A program made the translations under genes and the position numbers. Source: CAZEBW01 sp964510205 (GTDB taxonomy: Bacteria; Chloroflexota; Anaerolineae; VGOG01). Taken from it: DNA of 64,000 nucleotides. Numbering within the stretch: the stretch's first letter is position 1; the number at the start of each line of letters is the position of its first letter. The notes under the pieces are model-generated. The model searched no databases. It worked only from the letters and a program-made list of their open reading frames with translations, and was not told the origin of the DNA. This document shows, one piece after another, positions 1-8,297 of this stretch. The DNA is taken from assembly GCA_964510205.1 (NCBI GenBank), contig CAZEBW010000009.1:1-64000 (forward strand), written 5' to 3'.

Positions 1-2
1 GA

Positions 3-62
3 ATGGTGGTGGGCGCCCTGGGCCTGGGCGTCGCCTCGGTGGGAGGCCTCATCTCACGGTAG
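3..62 (+). CDS. C-terminal tail of a gene entering from the left (partial)
   Basis: Frame 3 is open from the window edge and ends at TAG 60-62, giving a tail rich in Gly, Val and Leu that ends GGLISR. It looks like the end of a last membrane helix followed by an Arg. Only about 19 residues are visible, so no family can be named. The other two frames also lack an early stop, so this is a weak call. Confidence 0.3.
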   Translation: MVVGALGLGVASVGGLISR

Positions 63-126
63 CCGGACTTGCTTGATCCCCCGACTGCCCCAGGATCAGC
101 GTGAATAAAGAATCTTTGAGGACGAT

Positions 127-158
127 GGCGGGGTGGCTACGCTCGTGGCCACCCCGCC
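127..158. terminator. Perfect 11-bp hairpin in the leader of the PIG-L gene
   Basis: GGCGGGGTGGC (127-137) pairs perfectly with GCCACCCCGCC (148-158) around a 10-nt loop. No T-run follows. It may be a weak terminator of the upstream gene or a leader hairpin, because it ends only 15 nt before the ATG at 174. Confidence 0.4.
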
Positions 159-173
159 TGATGTGAAGGGGAA

Positions 174-1040
174 ATGATGCTTTCCAGAGAACAGAGAATC
201 CTGTTAGCCGTCTTCGCCCACCCCGACGATGAGAGCTTCGGCATCGGAGGAACGCTGGCCAAGTACGCCGCCGAGGGAGTACACGTGGTGCTGGCCTGCG
301 CTACGCTGGGAGAGGCAGGAGAGATCAACGATTCCAGCGTCGGCACGGTGGAGCAACTGGCAGAGATTCGGGAGCGTGAGCTGCGCTGCGCCTGCGATGT
401 GCTGGGCGTCAGCGAACTGCATCTCCTGGGCTATCGCGACTCAGGCATGGCCGGCAGTCCCGACAACGATGATCCCCGCGCCCTTATCCAGGCCGATGCC
501 ACTGAGGTGGTGGGCAGGATCGTGCGCGTGATTCGTCAGGTGCGTCCCCAGGTGGTGGTCACCTTCGAGAAGGGCGGCGGATATGGCCATCCCGATCACA
601 TGGCCATCCATCACCACACGGTGGCCGCTTTTCAGGCCGCCGATGATCCCAGCCAGTATCCTGAACACCTGGCTATGGGATTAGAGCCTCATTTGCCGCA
701 GAAGCTATACTTCACCGCCTTGCCGCGCCGCTTCTTCCGTGGGCTCGTGCAGCATCTGAAGTCCCTGGGTTTCGATCCCGACCGCCTGGCGGATTTCGAC
801 TGGGAGTCCAGGGGGGTGCCCGACGAGATGTGCACCACCGAGATTGACGTCAGCGCGTACGTGGATGTCAAGCGCCAGGCCTTTCGGTGTCATCGCAGTC
901 AGCTTTCGCCGGATAGCCCCTTCAGTCTCATCCCACCAGGGATACAGCAGGAGTTCATGAGCGTGGAGTGTTTCTCCCTGGGTGGCTCTCGACTGGAACC
1001 GAGGCAGAAGCCGGAAGCCGATTTGTTTGCGGGGATATAA
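174..1040 (+). CDS. PIG-L/LmbE family deacetylase
   Basis: A 288-residue zinc-dependent N-deacetylase of the PIG-L (LmbE-like) superfamily, which removes acetyl groups from GlcNAc-type or related amino-sugar conjugates. The N-terminal metal and catalytic motif AHPDDESFG lies at about residues 15-23, and the third ligand motif YGHPDHM at about 136-142. The length is usual for the family. The start is ATG 174 after AAGGGG; ATG 177 is also possible. It stands alone, so the substrate is unknown. Relatives include MshB and BshB (thiol cofactor synthesis) and antibiotic or polysaccharide deacetylases. The family call is sure, the substrate is not. Confidence 0.92.
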   Translation: MMLSREQRILLAVFAHPDDESFGIGGTLAKYAAEGVHVVLACATLGEAGEINDSSVGTVEQLAEIRERELRCACDVLGVSELHLLGYRDSGMAGSPDNDDPRALIQADATEVVGRIVRVIRQVRPQVVVTFEKGGGYGHPDHMAIHHHTVAAFQAADDPSQYPEHLAMGLEPHLPQKLYFTALPRRFFRGLVQHLKSLGFDPDRLADFDWESRGVPDEMCTTEIDVSAYVDVKRQAFRCHRSQLSPDSPFSLIPPGIQQEFMSVECFSLGGSRLEPRQKPEADLFAGI

Positions 1041-1295
1041 ACATAATTGCTATGCCTCGCTGCAATCTTTCAGTTGGAAAAGAAGCTAGAGAGATGGCAA
1101 TGCTGTTGAAATAGCAAGAAAAAACGGAGCACAGCGCCTGATGTGCTGGCTGTTGACGTAAATGAATTCCCCTTTTACCCAGCGGAAGGCAACCGTGGAG
1201 GAGGACTTCCCGCGTTGCACGCAATCTCGGAGAGGGCGTGGACAAAGTGTTGTGCGTGGCGAGGAGGCGAGGGCGGGCGCGTCTTCAGATTAGGT
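1041..1295. other. Intergenic stretch with one shared repeat word
   Basis: No coding region is supported here. The reverse complement of the 16-mer CGCGGGAAGTCCTCCT occurs at about 1199-1214. The same word occurs forward at 49474 and 56408, in two other intergenic regions. Confidence 0.5.
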
Positions 1296-1324
1296 TTGAC
1301 ATTACCGCCGACTTGGGTTACAAT
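1296..1324 (+). promoter_or_regulatory. Sigma-70-type promoter
   Basis: TTGACA (1296-1301), a 17-bp spacer and TACAAT (1319-1324) lie 43 bp before the lipoprotein start. The spacer shares ACTTGGG and other bases with the alaS promoter at 12800. Confidence 0.8.
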
Positions 1325-1366
1325 TGCCGTAAGCAAAGCGGCATCATCCAAAACGGAGGAGGCAAG

Positions 1367-1627
1367 ATGAAGTTGCTCAGAGTTTTTTTCTCGCTCATGG
1401 TAATGATTGGATTGCTGGCGGGCTGCAAGCAGCCGCCAGAGCCGACGCCTACGCCAGCGCCCACCGCAACCCCGGCGCCAGCGGCGACGCCGGTACCCCC
1501 GACGGCCACGCCCGAGTCGGAGATCCCTTATCCAGTGCAGCCCACGTCTACACCGGCGCCGACAATCCCCTATCCGGTGCAGCCCACGCCTACGCCAGAA
1601 CCACCGACTCCCTATCCCAGCGGGTAG
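1367..1627 (+). CDS. Small Pro/Thr-rich lipoprotein
   Basis: An 86-residue predicted lipoprotein. ATG 1367 follows GGAGGAGG at good spacing, and a well-formed promoter lies at 1296. Residues 1-20 form a short signal peptide ending LLAGC, a clear lipobox. The rest is low complexity: TPTPAP-type repeats and the motif PYPVQP twice, ending PYPSG. Such tails usually act as wall-spanning linkers on the cell surface, but no globular domain follows. The next gene begins with the base after the stop codon, so the two are probably translated together. Function unknown. Confidence 0.72.
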   Translation: MKLLRVFFSLMVMIGLLAGCKQPPEPTPTPAPTATPAPAATPVPPTATPESEIPYPVQPTSTPAPTIPYPVQPTPTPEPPTPYPSG

Positions 1628-4136
1628 GTGTCTCCGCGACAGGTATCGGACAAGAAGCTGATAGTGGGACTGCTCCTCATTTTGACCGCTCTCAGCGGTG
1701 GTTGCACGACCTCCATCACTGAGACGGACAATGTTCAGGAGCGACTGGACCGGGCTGCCCCACTGATCGTNNNNNNNNNNGATCGTCGGCTCTCAAACAG
1801 TGGGGCAGACTTTCGTTTCTCATTATCCTCGCCTCTCGGCAGTTGAACTGCTGTTGGTCGTCTATTCTGACGAGGGCTCGTCCCCGCCCACGCCCCGCAC
1901 TCTGACCTTCCACCTGCGTTCCAATCCCCAGGCCGAAGCAGACCTCGCTAGCTTGACGGTTGACGCCTCTAATCTGGAGCACAATGACCCAATTCGCTTC
2001 TCCTTTCCTCCCCAGCCCGACTCGGAGGGCAAGACCTACTACGTCTTCCTTGAGGCGCCGCAGGGGAGCGAGACGACGGTTTGGTGCAGCACCTTTGACG
2101 CCTACGGTGAGGGGACGATGTACCTATCTGGCCAGCCGGGCGACGGGGATCTGCGCTTCAAGACCTACTACGACTACAATCTGGCAAGCATGGCCCGCGA
2201 TGTATGGCGAGGGCTGCTCAGTGAGGGCTGGCTGATTCTGCCCTTGCTGGCTGTTTTTGCCCTCCCTGGCTACCTGCTACACAGTCTGCTGTCGTCCGAA
2301 CCCGAATCGGATCCCCTGGAGCATTTGGCGCTGGTGGTCGGCCTGAGCCTGGCTCTGGCGCCGCTGGCGTTGCTCGTCCTTTCTGTCTTGGGCGTCGTGT
2401 TGAATGCGACGAGGGTTCTGATAGCGGTGGCGGCGTTGGGCGTCGCGGCTCTCTGGCGGCTGGCTTCCACGGACTTCAGGGATTTGAAGCGTTGGCTGCA
2501 CTCGCCCAACAGGCCCGCCGTCTCCGCTTTCCTCTTCATCTTCGTTGTGTCCCTCCTGGTGCGCCTTCTCCAAATTCGCAACCTGGTCGTGCCCGCCTGG
2601 GTTGATTCGGTCCATCACACTTTGATCACGCAGTTGATAGTGAGCCAGGGCGGCGCGCCGCAGTCCTATGAGCCCCTGCTGCCAATAGGGGAGTTTGTCT
2701 ATCATTTCGGCTTCCATTCGCTGATAGCCGCGTTCCACTGGTTGACAGGCTTGGAAATAACCAGGGCCATGCTCGTCGTGGGGCAGGTTCTCAACGCGCT
2801 CATGGTACTCTCAGCGTACCTGTTGGTAAAGCGCTTGACCAGGCGTCGCTTGGCGGGCTTGTTCGGCGCGCTGATCGTGGGGGTGATTTCCACCATGCCC
2901 GCTTACTACGTCAGTTGGGGCCGCTACACCCAGCTAGCGGGGCTGGCCCTTCTGCCTGCGGCCATTGCCTTGACGATGCGAGCTCTCGGCCAATCCGATT
3001 CTAACCTTCAGAGCGGCGTATTGTGGAGCCGAGCTGCCAATCTACTGCTGGCTGCCATTAGCGTGGCCGGCTTGGCGCTCACTCATTATCGGGTGTTGAT
3101 ATTCTATGGTTGCTTCCTGCTGGCCTATCTGCTTCGCGAGACCGTGGGGACTTATCGCACCCACCGTGCCCAGCGCTCTGCGGTTCTGAGATATTGGAGC
3201 CGAGCGGCCATGATGTGCCTATTGGCCGCCCTGCTGACTCTACCCTGGTTCATCAACCTGGCGCGCGCTCTGCTGCCCCTGGCGACGCTGCCCGCCCGAA
3301 TGCGGGGAGCGCCCTCGTACAACGTCGTCCCCTACGATTTGATCTTTATCGGACATAACCGGGGGCTGATGGCCCTCTCTATCGGCGGTCTACTTTGGGG
3401 TCTCTACAAGCGGGAGCGAGCCGTGATTTTGACAGTCCTCTGGGTGGCCCTTGTCGTTGTGATCGCCAATCCCACCATTTTGGGCTTTCCCAGCACCTGG
3501 CTGGTGAACAATGCTTCGCTGGCCATCTCTCTATTTGTGCCTTTGGCCATTCTGGCTGGTTACTTCCTAGCCGCTGTCTGTTGTCCGATGTCGGCCAGGG
3601 CAGGCGTCTGGCGATGGATGCTTGCTGCGATCATCGTCCTCGTTGCCCTGTGGGGGGCATGGAAGATGTTGTCCATCGTCAACCCCGACACCGTGCTCGC
3701 CACCCGGGACGATGTGGCGGCCATGGATTGGATCCGGAGCCACGTTCCTCCCGATGCCAAGTTCCTGATCAACGTGCGTCACTGGCAGGGAGGCACCTAC
3801 GTGGGGACCGATGGCGGCTATTGGATCCCGCTGCTCACCGGGCGCGATACCATCCTGCCGCCGGCGATTTACATCTATGGTTCTGCTGAGTACGTGGCGG
3901 GCATTAATGATTTGGCGGAAGAGGTTGCTGCTATGGGAGCTTTTGATGAGGCGGCGGAGGACTTCCCGCGCACACGCCAGCTCCTGTACGATAGCGGCGT
4001 GACCCACGTTTACATAGGCGCCCGTGGGGGAGAGATGGCGGCGGGGATACTTGGCAGCTCGCAGGTTGCGCGTAGCTCCTTCTATCGCCCCATTTACTCC
4101 AATGGAGCGGTCTGGGTCTTCGAGATACGGAGATAG
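1628..4136 (+). CDS. Large polytopic membrane protein, interrupted only by an assembly gap
   Basis: GTG 1628 starts a signal or lipobox segment ending LSGGC. A soluble beta-rich region follows (GQTFVSHYP onward), then about ten hydrophobic helices and a C-terminal extracytoplasmic domain (AMDWIRSHVPPDAKFL, GGYWIPLLTGRDT). This layout matches glycosyltransferase-C-like integral membrane proteins common in Anaerolineae, but I cannot name a substrate. Ten Ns at 1771-1780 shift the frame. GATCGT occurs on both sides; collapsing that overlap gives one continuous frame of 2493 nt, or 830 residues. It follows the small lipoprotein without a gap and ends before a bidirectional hairpin. Confidence 0.75.
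1771..1780. other. Assembly gap (10 N) with 6-bp overlapping ends
   Basis: The left flank ends and the right flank starts with GATCGT. Merging them removes 16 positions and restores one reading frame (RAAPLIVGSQTVGQTF) across the join. The gap is therefore probably a small overlap rather than missing sequence. Confidence 0.85.
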
Positions 4137-4160
4137 ACTTGCGTGGAGCCCATGCCATGG

Positions 4161-4203
4161 AAAGAAAAGCCCCCTGGGTGATGCATAGCGAGCCCAGGGG
4201 GGC
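4161..4203 (-). terminator. Intrinsic terminator between convergent genes
   Basis: GCCCCCTGGG (4169-4178) pairs with CCCAGGGGGGC (4193-4203). On the minus strand the stem is followed by TTTTCTTT, a good terminator for the CHAT gene. It may also serve the plus-strand membrane protein. Confidence 0.8.
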
Positions 4204-4273
4204 AGATTTGCAATCGTTTTCTAATTATTTTTTACCGTTCTACACTAGATTATATCATATTTTTTCCAATATG

Positions 4274-7200
4274 TCAAGACCCAATTTTGCTATCCAGCTT
4301 CTGCATTAGCTCAGTCATCTCTTCGACGATCTTGCTTATCCCCAGCTCTTCGGCCATCTCCAATGCCTCGGTGCACGTCTCCCACGCCCTGGCGGCATCG
4401 CCCATGTCGTACTCGAAGTGGGCTATGTCGCTCAGGGTGTAGGCTATCTCCCCTTTGTCGCCAAGTTCTCTGAAGATTCTCAGTGATTGGTTCAGATGGT
4501 CCCTGGCTTCGTCAGGCTTGTTCAGGGTGGCCTCAATCTTCCCAAGGGCTCTGTAGGCAGAGCTCTCGTAGGCCTTCGAGCCGATCTCAATCGCCAGTTG
4601 TAGGGCTTCTTGGGCGTATTCTTGTGCCTGGTCCACATTGCCTTGGCCGAGGTTAACTTCGCTAAGGATTCGATATACATCGGACAGACCTTCTTTGTCC
4701 TCGAAATCCGTGTATGTCTTCAGTGCCATGTCAAGATGTTCAAAGGCCTTTGCATATTCGCCTTTCCCTCTATACGTTTCTCCCAGGTTGTTATGTGTGA
4801 TTGCGACAAACAGTTTGTTTCCCAGCTTCCTGAATAATGCAAGCGCCTTGTCGTAGTGCCCTATCGCTTCGTCGTGATGGCCCTTTACGTCTTCCACAAA
4901 GCCCAGCTCACCGTGGGAGACGGCAATGCGGTGTAAGTCTCCGATTTCTTCAGAGGTTGTGAGGCTGTCCGTGTAGTATTTGAATGCTTTGTCGTATTCA
5001 CCCTTGTATTTATACGCGATTCCGAGATTGGTGTAGGATCGTGCTAGTCCAAGCTTATCTCCAATCCGTTCCCTCGCTCTCAAGGCTTCCTTCTGATGCT
5101 CGATGCTTCCGTCATAGTCACCTTTTTGGGCATAGATCATCCCCAGGGCGTCGTAGCAATCTGCGGTCTCTCTTTCGTATCCTGTCCCCTCGACTATCGA
5201 GAGACCCTGCTGAGCAGTTTCGATTGCTTTGTCGTATTCTCCTTGCCTGAAGTACGCCCAGCTCAGGTTTCCGTGGATTCTTGCCATTTCTACTGAACCA
5301 TCTTCGCCCAGTATCTCGATTCCCTCATGGTAATGCTCCAGCGCTTGATCGTGTTGTCCTTTTCTTTGATAGCTCTCACCGATCTTTCTTTTGACATCTG
5401 CCATCTCTGCAGGGCTCAGCACGTGAGCCTTGGTTTCCAGAATGGCCTGGTAGCTTTCTATGGCGCCATCGTATTCACCGGCTATCATGCAAGCGCGGCC
5501 CATAGCCATGCAGACGGATCCCCAGGTCTCTGTGTCTACCCATTGCGGCCCGAATTTGCCCAATTGCCCCATTATCGCACTAGCCTGCCCGGCGTAAATC
5601 AGTTGCTCCAGATTATCAATGATGGTTTCCGCCGACTCTTGATACTCTCTGGCCTCGAAATAATGGTGTGCCGATTCAAGGTAATCCTCTTGGCTGTGAT
5701 AGTATTGCCCTGCATTTTTATGCAATCTCGTTCTAAAGGAGGCCTCTGTTTTGAGTCTCTCATAGCAAAACTCTCCCAGAAGCGAGTGGAGGTACTTCTC
5801 CCCGTAGTCGGATTCTTGCACCGCGTACTTGCGTACAAGAGCGTCCAGCAGACCGTCAACGTTTTCCATGTCTTCTTCAATGAGCACTTCACCGATGGTG
5901 GCGGCATCTACGGGGGCTCTGAAGATGGAGAGCGCTTTGAGCAGTCTCTGCTCTTGCGCTGTCAGGGTCTCGTAAACGTTCCTTACCAGGTAATCTCCCA
6001 CCCTTTCTCCAAATGCCTGGTTGATGAACTCGCTGATGTCATTCCTACTCCACGTTTTGTTCTCCATCCAGGTGATGAACAGCTCTAGCAGTTTAGGGTT
6101 TCCCAGGGTCTGCTCGTAGAGTGTGGCGAAGAGTTCTGTACTTAAGTTGATACCATCTCTCTGGAGAAGTGCTTTGGCGTCTTCTTCATTGAGGCCGGTC
6201 AGGGCTTCATAGTCTGGGCTGAGGCCGTTGCGTACATGTGTCGAAGCGGCCGCTTCCTCAAATATGTACGAAGCGGCGTCTACAAAGCGAGGTCTGCGAC
6301 GGCTCATGACCATGATTTTGGTATTCTTCAGCCGGTTGCTGAACATCTCAAACAAAGAGTTGATCTTCTCATCTTCATCCGCAATCTGGAAGTCATCGAA
6401 GCATAGCAAGTAGGAACCCTGTTCCAAACTGTAGATGAGGAGACTGATGGCCTGACTGATCCGATAGCTCTCCTCTTTTAGCTTCTCAATGTTGAGATCG
6501 AGGAATCCCTGCAGTGCATCGTCCCCGCTTGCGGCCAGGAATCCTCCTAGAGCCCAGATGACCGATTCTAGGTTGTCGTTCAAGCCGCTGTGGAAAGTGT
6601 GCCAGAAGACCCTCCTCTTGGGCGACCGAGCCTGTTCTGATTCCGCTGCGGGATCGCTTTGCTCACCGGGGGAAGGGCCCTGCTGCTTGAGCTGAGCTCC
6701 CCTGGAGTGGGCGCTTGCTATCTGGGCGCCGAGCATTGTCTTGCCGACGCCTGCCGTACCGCCGATGACGATGATGTTCTCAGACTCGAGCCTGCGTTGG
6801 TATTCATTGAGTTCGCTTTGCCTTCCAATGAAGTGGGTGCTGACGGGAATGGACTCCAGCCGCCAGGGCCTAGCGATGGGCTTGCTGAGCTTGAGGATGA
6901 CGCCGTCTGGCGATCTCATAAAGAGGACGGGCGTGCCCCAGTCACGTCTTTCTGCTCCACAGTCAATGTAGATTCCTCTGCGGGCCTCGGATATAGCCGT
7001 ATCCACGGGGAAGCCGACGGCCAGGGCGCGGTAGAACTCTCTTGAGAACCTGATGGCCGTGTCGTCGTAGATGCCGTATTGCATGGCCACCACTGCGGGT
7101 AATCCCCGTCGCACTAGATTGGGCGCCAATCCTACCAGTGGCTGCGTTGATGAGGTGGTGGCGCTCTGGCAGGCGTTGAGGACCACGAGCTTGGTGAAGT

Positions 7201-8062
7201 CGTTGCCTGTGAAGAACTCGCGGAAGGCTCTGCCGGTGATCAGCTTCAGATGATGATCCTCGTCCTCGATGACCAGGTATGCGTTTGCGGAGCTGGGTCT
7301 TGAGCCTGTCGAAGTGGCCGCTTCCTCAAATATGTACGAAGCGGCCGCTTCCTCAAATATGTACGAAGCGGCGTCAACAGCGTCGTCTCTGAAAGCGCCG
7401 TGCCCGATGAAGTGGAAGATGTGGGGCTGATAGCGCCGCAGTTTCTCTCGGATTTCGCTGCCGACAGCGTGATAGAGAAACTCTAACTGCACCAGGCCCT
7501 CTCTCTCCCACTCTCCCAACGCCTGACGTAGGACGTCTTCCTCTTTTTCCGCGTCCAGCGCTGGCAGACCGTGATCGGCCAGATTGATGGGATCGGAGAT
7601 GACGGCCAGCACTTTGAGGGTGGTATGGATGGTGATAGAGCGAGGAGGCTCAGGCACCTGGATGTACCGAGTGATGGGCGTTTCCGGCGAGACTCCCAAG
7701 AAGAGGTCGTTCAGCTCATCGTAGAGATATTCCCAGGGGATGGCGCTGAGTTCAGGCGGCTCGAGGCGCAGCCTGATGCGCAGCCCCTTGCCTTGCGCTC
7801 TAGCATGTCCGAGGCTGGCTCTGTAAACATCCTCTATCTGGCCGCTGAATAGTCGCTGGAACAGCGTCCTGCCAAAGTCAAGGAAGAGCTGCTCGTCGCT
7901 CTCTTCGTTTCTGATTCTTGTCAGGGCGCGCTGGATGTCAGCGTAGTTGGAATCGAAAGACAGGATTCCCTGCCCCTCGCCCGCGCTCGCCGAGATCACT
8001 CGCGTGGGGTATCCCTCGGCGTTCTTCTGCATGACCAGTAGTTCAAAGTCGTCGTATCTCAT
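4274..8062 (-). CDS. CHAT protease - NTPase - TPR protein
   Basis: A 1262-residue NLR-like protein. Residues about 80-390 form a CHAT (caspase-like, clan CD) domain with the His motif HFIGHG (His about 221) and Cys motif LNACQS (Cys about 298). An AAA/NB-ARC-like P-loop follows: FIGRQSEL, then GGTAGVGKT at about 434-442 and Walker B LLCFDDF at about 553-559. About twelve TPR units fill residues 740-1235. Similar proteins are signalling or conflict proteases switched by ligand binding to the repeats. ATG 8062 (MRYDDFELL) is preferred; the frame extends to a TTG at 8164 through palindrome-derived sequence. The element ASYIFEEAA occurs three times, inside the CHAT domain and after Walker B. The secreted clostripain-like gene lies upstream on the same strand. 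Confidence 0.88.
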   Translation of the reverse strand: MRYDDFELLVMQKNAEGYPTRVISASAGEGQGILSFDSNYADIQRALTRIRNEESDEQLFLDFGRTLFQRLFSGQIEDVYRASLGHARAQGKGLRIRLRLEPPELSAIPWEYLYDELNDLFLGVSPETPITRYIQVPEPPRSITIHTTLKVLAVISDPINLADHGLPALDAEKEEDVLRQALGEWEREGLVQLEFLYHAVGSEIREKLRRYQPHIFHFIGHGAFRDDAVDAASYIFEEAAASYIFEEAATSTGSRPSSANAYLVIEDEDHHLKLITGRAFREFFTGNDFTKLVVLNACQSATTSSTQPLVGLAPNLVRRGLPAVVAMQYGIYDDTAIRFSREFYRALAVGFPVDTAISEARRGIYIDCGAERRDWGTPVLFMRSPDGVILKLSKPIARPWRLESIPVSTHFIGRQSELNEYQRRLESENIIVIGGTAGVGKTMLGAQIASAHSRGAQLKQQGPSPGEQSDPAAESEQARSPKRRVFWHTFHSGLNDNLESVIWALGGFLAASGDDALQGFLDLNIEKLKEESYRISQAISLLIYSLEQGSYLLCFDDFQIADEDEKINSLFEMFSNRLKNTKIMVMSRRRPRFVDAASYIFEEAAASTHVRNGLSPDYEALTGLNEEDAKALLQRDGINLSTELFATLYEQTLGNPKLLELFITWMENKTWSRNDISEFINQAFGERVGDYLVRNVYETLTAQEQRLLKALSIFRAPVDAATIGEVLIEEDMENVDGLLDALVRKYAVQESDYGEKYLHSLLGEFCYERLKTEASFRTRLHKNAGQYYHSQEDYLESAHHYFEAREYQESAETIIDNLEQLIYAGQASAIMGQLGKFGPQWVDTETWGSVCMAMGRACMIAGEYDGAIESYQAILETKAHVLSPAEMADVKRKIGESYQRKGQHDQALEHYHEGIEILGEDGSVEMARIHGNLSWAYFRQGEYDKAIETAQQGLSIVEGTGYERETADCYDALGMIYAQKGDYDGSIEHQKEALRARERIGDKLGLARSYTNLGIAYKYKGEYDKAFKYYTDSLTTSEEIGDLHRIAVSHGELGFVEDVKGHHDEAIGHYDKALALFRKLGNKLFVAITHNNLGETYRGKGEYAKAFEHLDMALKTYTDFEDKEGLSDVYRILSEVNLGQGNVDQAQEYAQEALQLAIEIGSKAYESSAYRALGKIEATLNKPDEARDHLNQSLRIFRELGDKGEIAYTLSDIAHFEYDMGDAARAWETCTEALEMAEELGISKIVEEMTELMQKLDSKIGS
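6249..6277. repeat. 29-bp palindrome-ended element inside the CHAT gene (copy 1)
   Basis: GCCGCTTC and GAAGCGGC are inverted ends around a 13-bp core. A preceding GAAGCGGC (6243-6250) overlaps it by 2 bp. Read on the minus strand it encodes AASYIFEEAA in frame, just after Walker B. Confidence 0.85.
7317..7372. repeat. Two tandem copies of the same element inside the CHAT domain
   Basis: Units at 7317-7345 and 7344-7372 share 2 bp, so each adds 27 bp or nine codons (ASYIFEEAA) without breaking the frame. The core sequence is the same as at 6249. The left flank TGTCGAAGTGGC resembles another partial unit. Confidence 0.87.
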
Positions 8063-8125
8063 GGCACTGATGAAGTGATGAGTCAATGAGGGCACGAGCG
8101 ATGCGGTATGCCACTCGCTCGTTGT

Positions 8126-8285
8126 GGCCGCTGCATACCTCGACAATGTTAACTTTCGCGTCAAGCGTCATTGCGAGGAGCGTAGCGACGAAGCAATCCC
8201 CACCGTTGCTTGCAATTGGAGGCGGGAGATTGCTTCGCTACGCTCGCAATGACATTAACTTAACATTGTCCAGATACGAAGCGGC
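8126..8285. repeat. GTCATTGCGAG palindrome nested inside a second palindrome
   Basis: The inner element runs 8167-8253: it opens GTCATTGCGAGGAGC, carries GAAGCAATC and GATTGCTTCG, and closes CTCGCAATGAC. Outer arms at 8126-8152 and 8260-8285 pair imperfectly and share GACAATGTTAA with its complement. They end in GAAGCGGC, the same terminus as the in-frame elements of the CHAT gene. Confidence 0.8.
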
Positions 8286-8297
8286 ACTCATTGCTCG

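Noticed and set aside
1143..1370. Frames upstream of the small lipoprotein
   Set aside because: They cross the promoter at 1296 and lack ribosome sites; ATG 1367 with GGAGGAGG is better.
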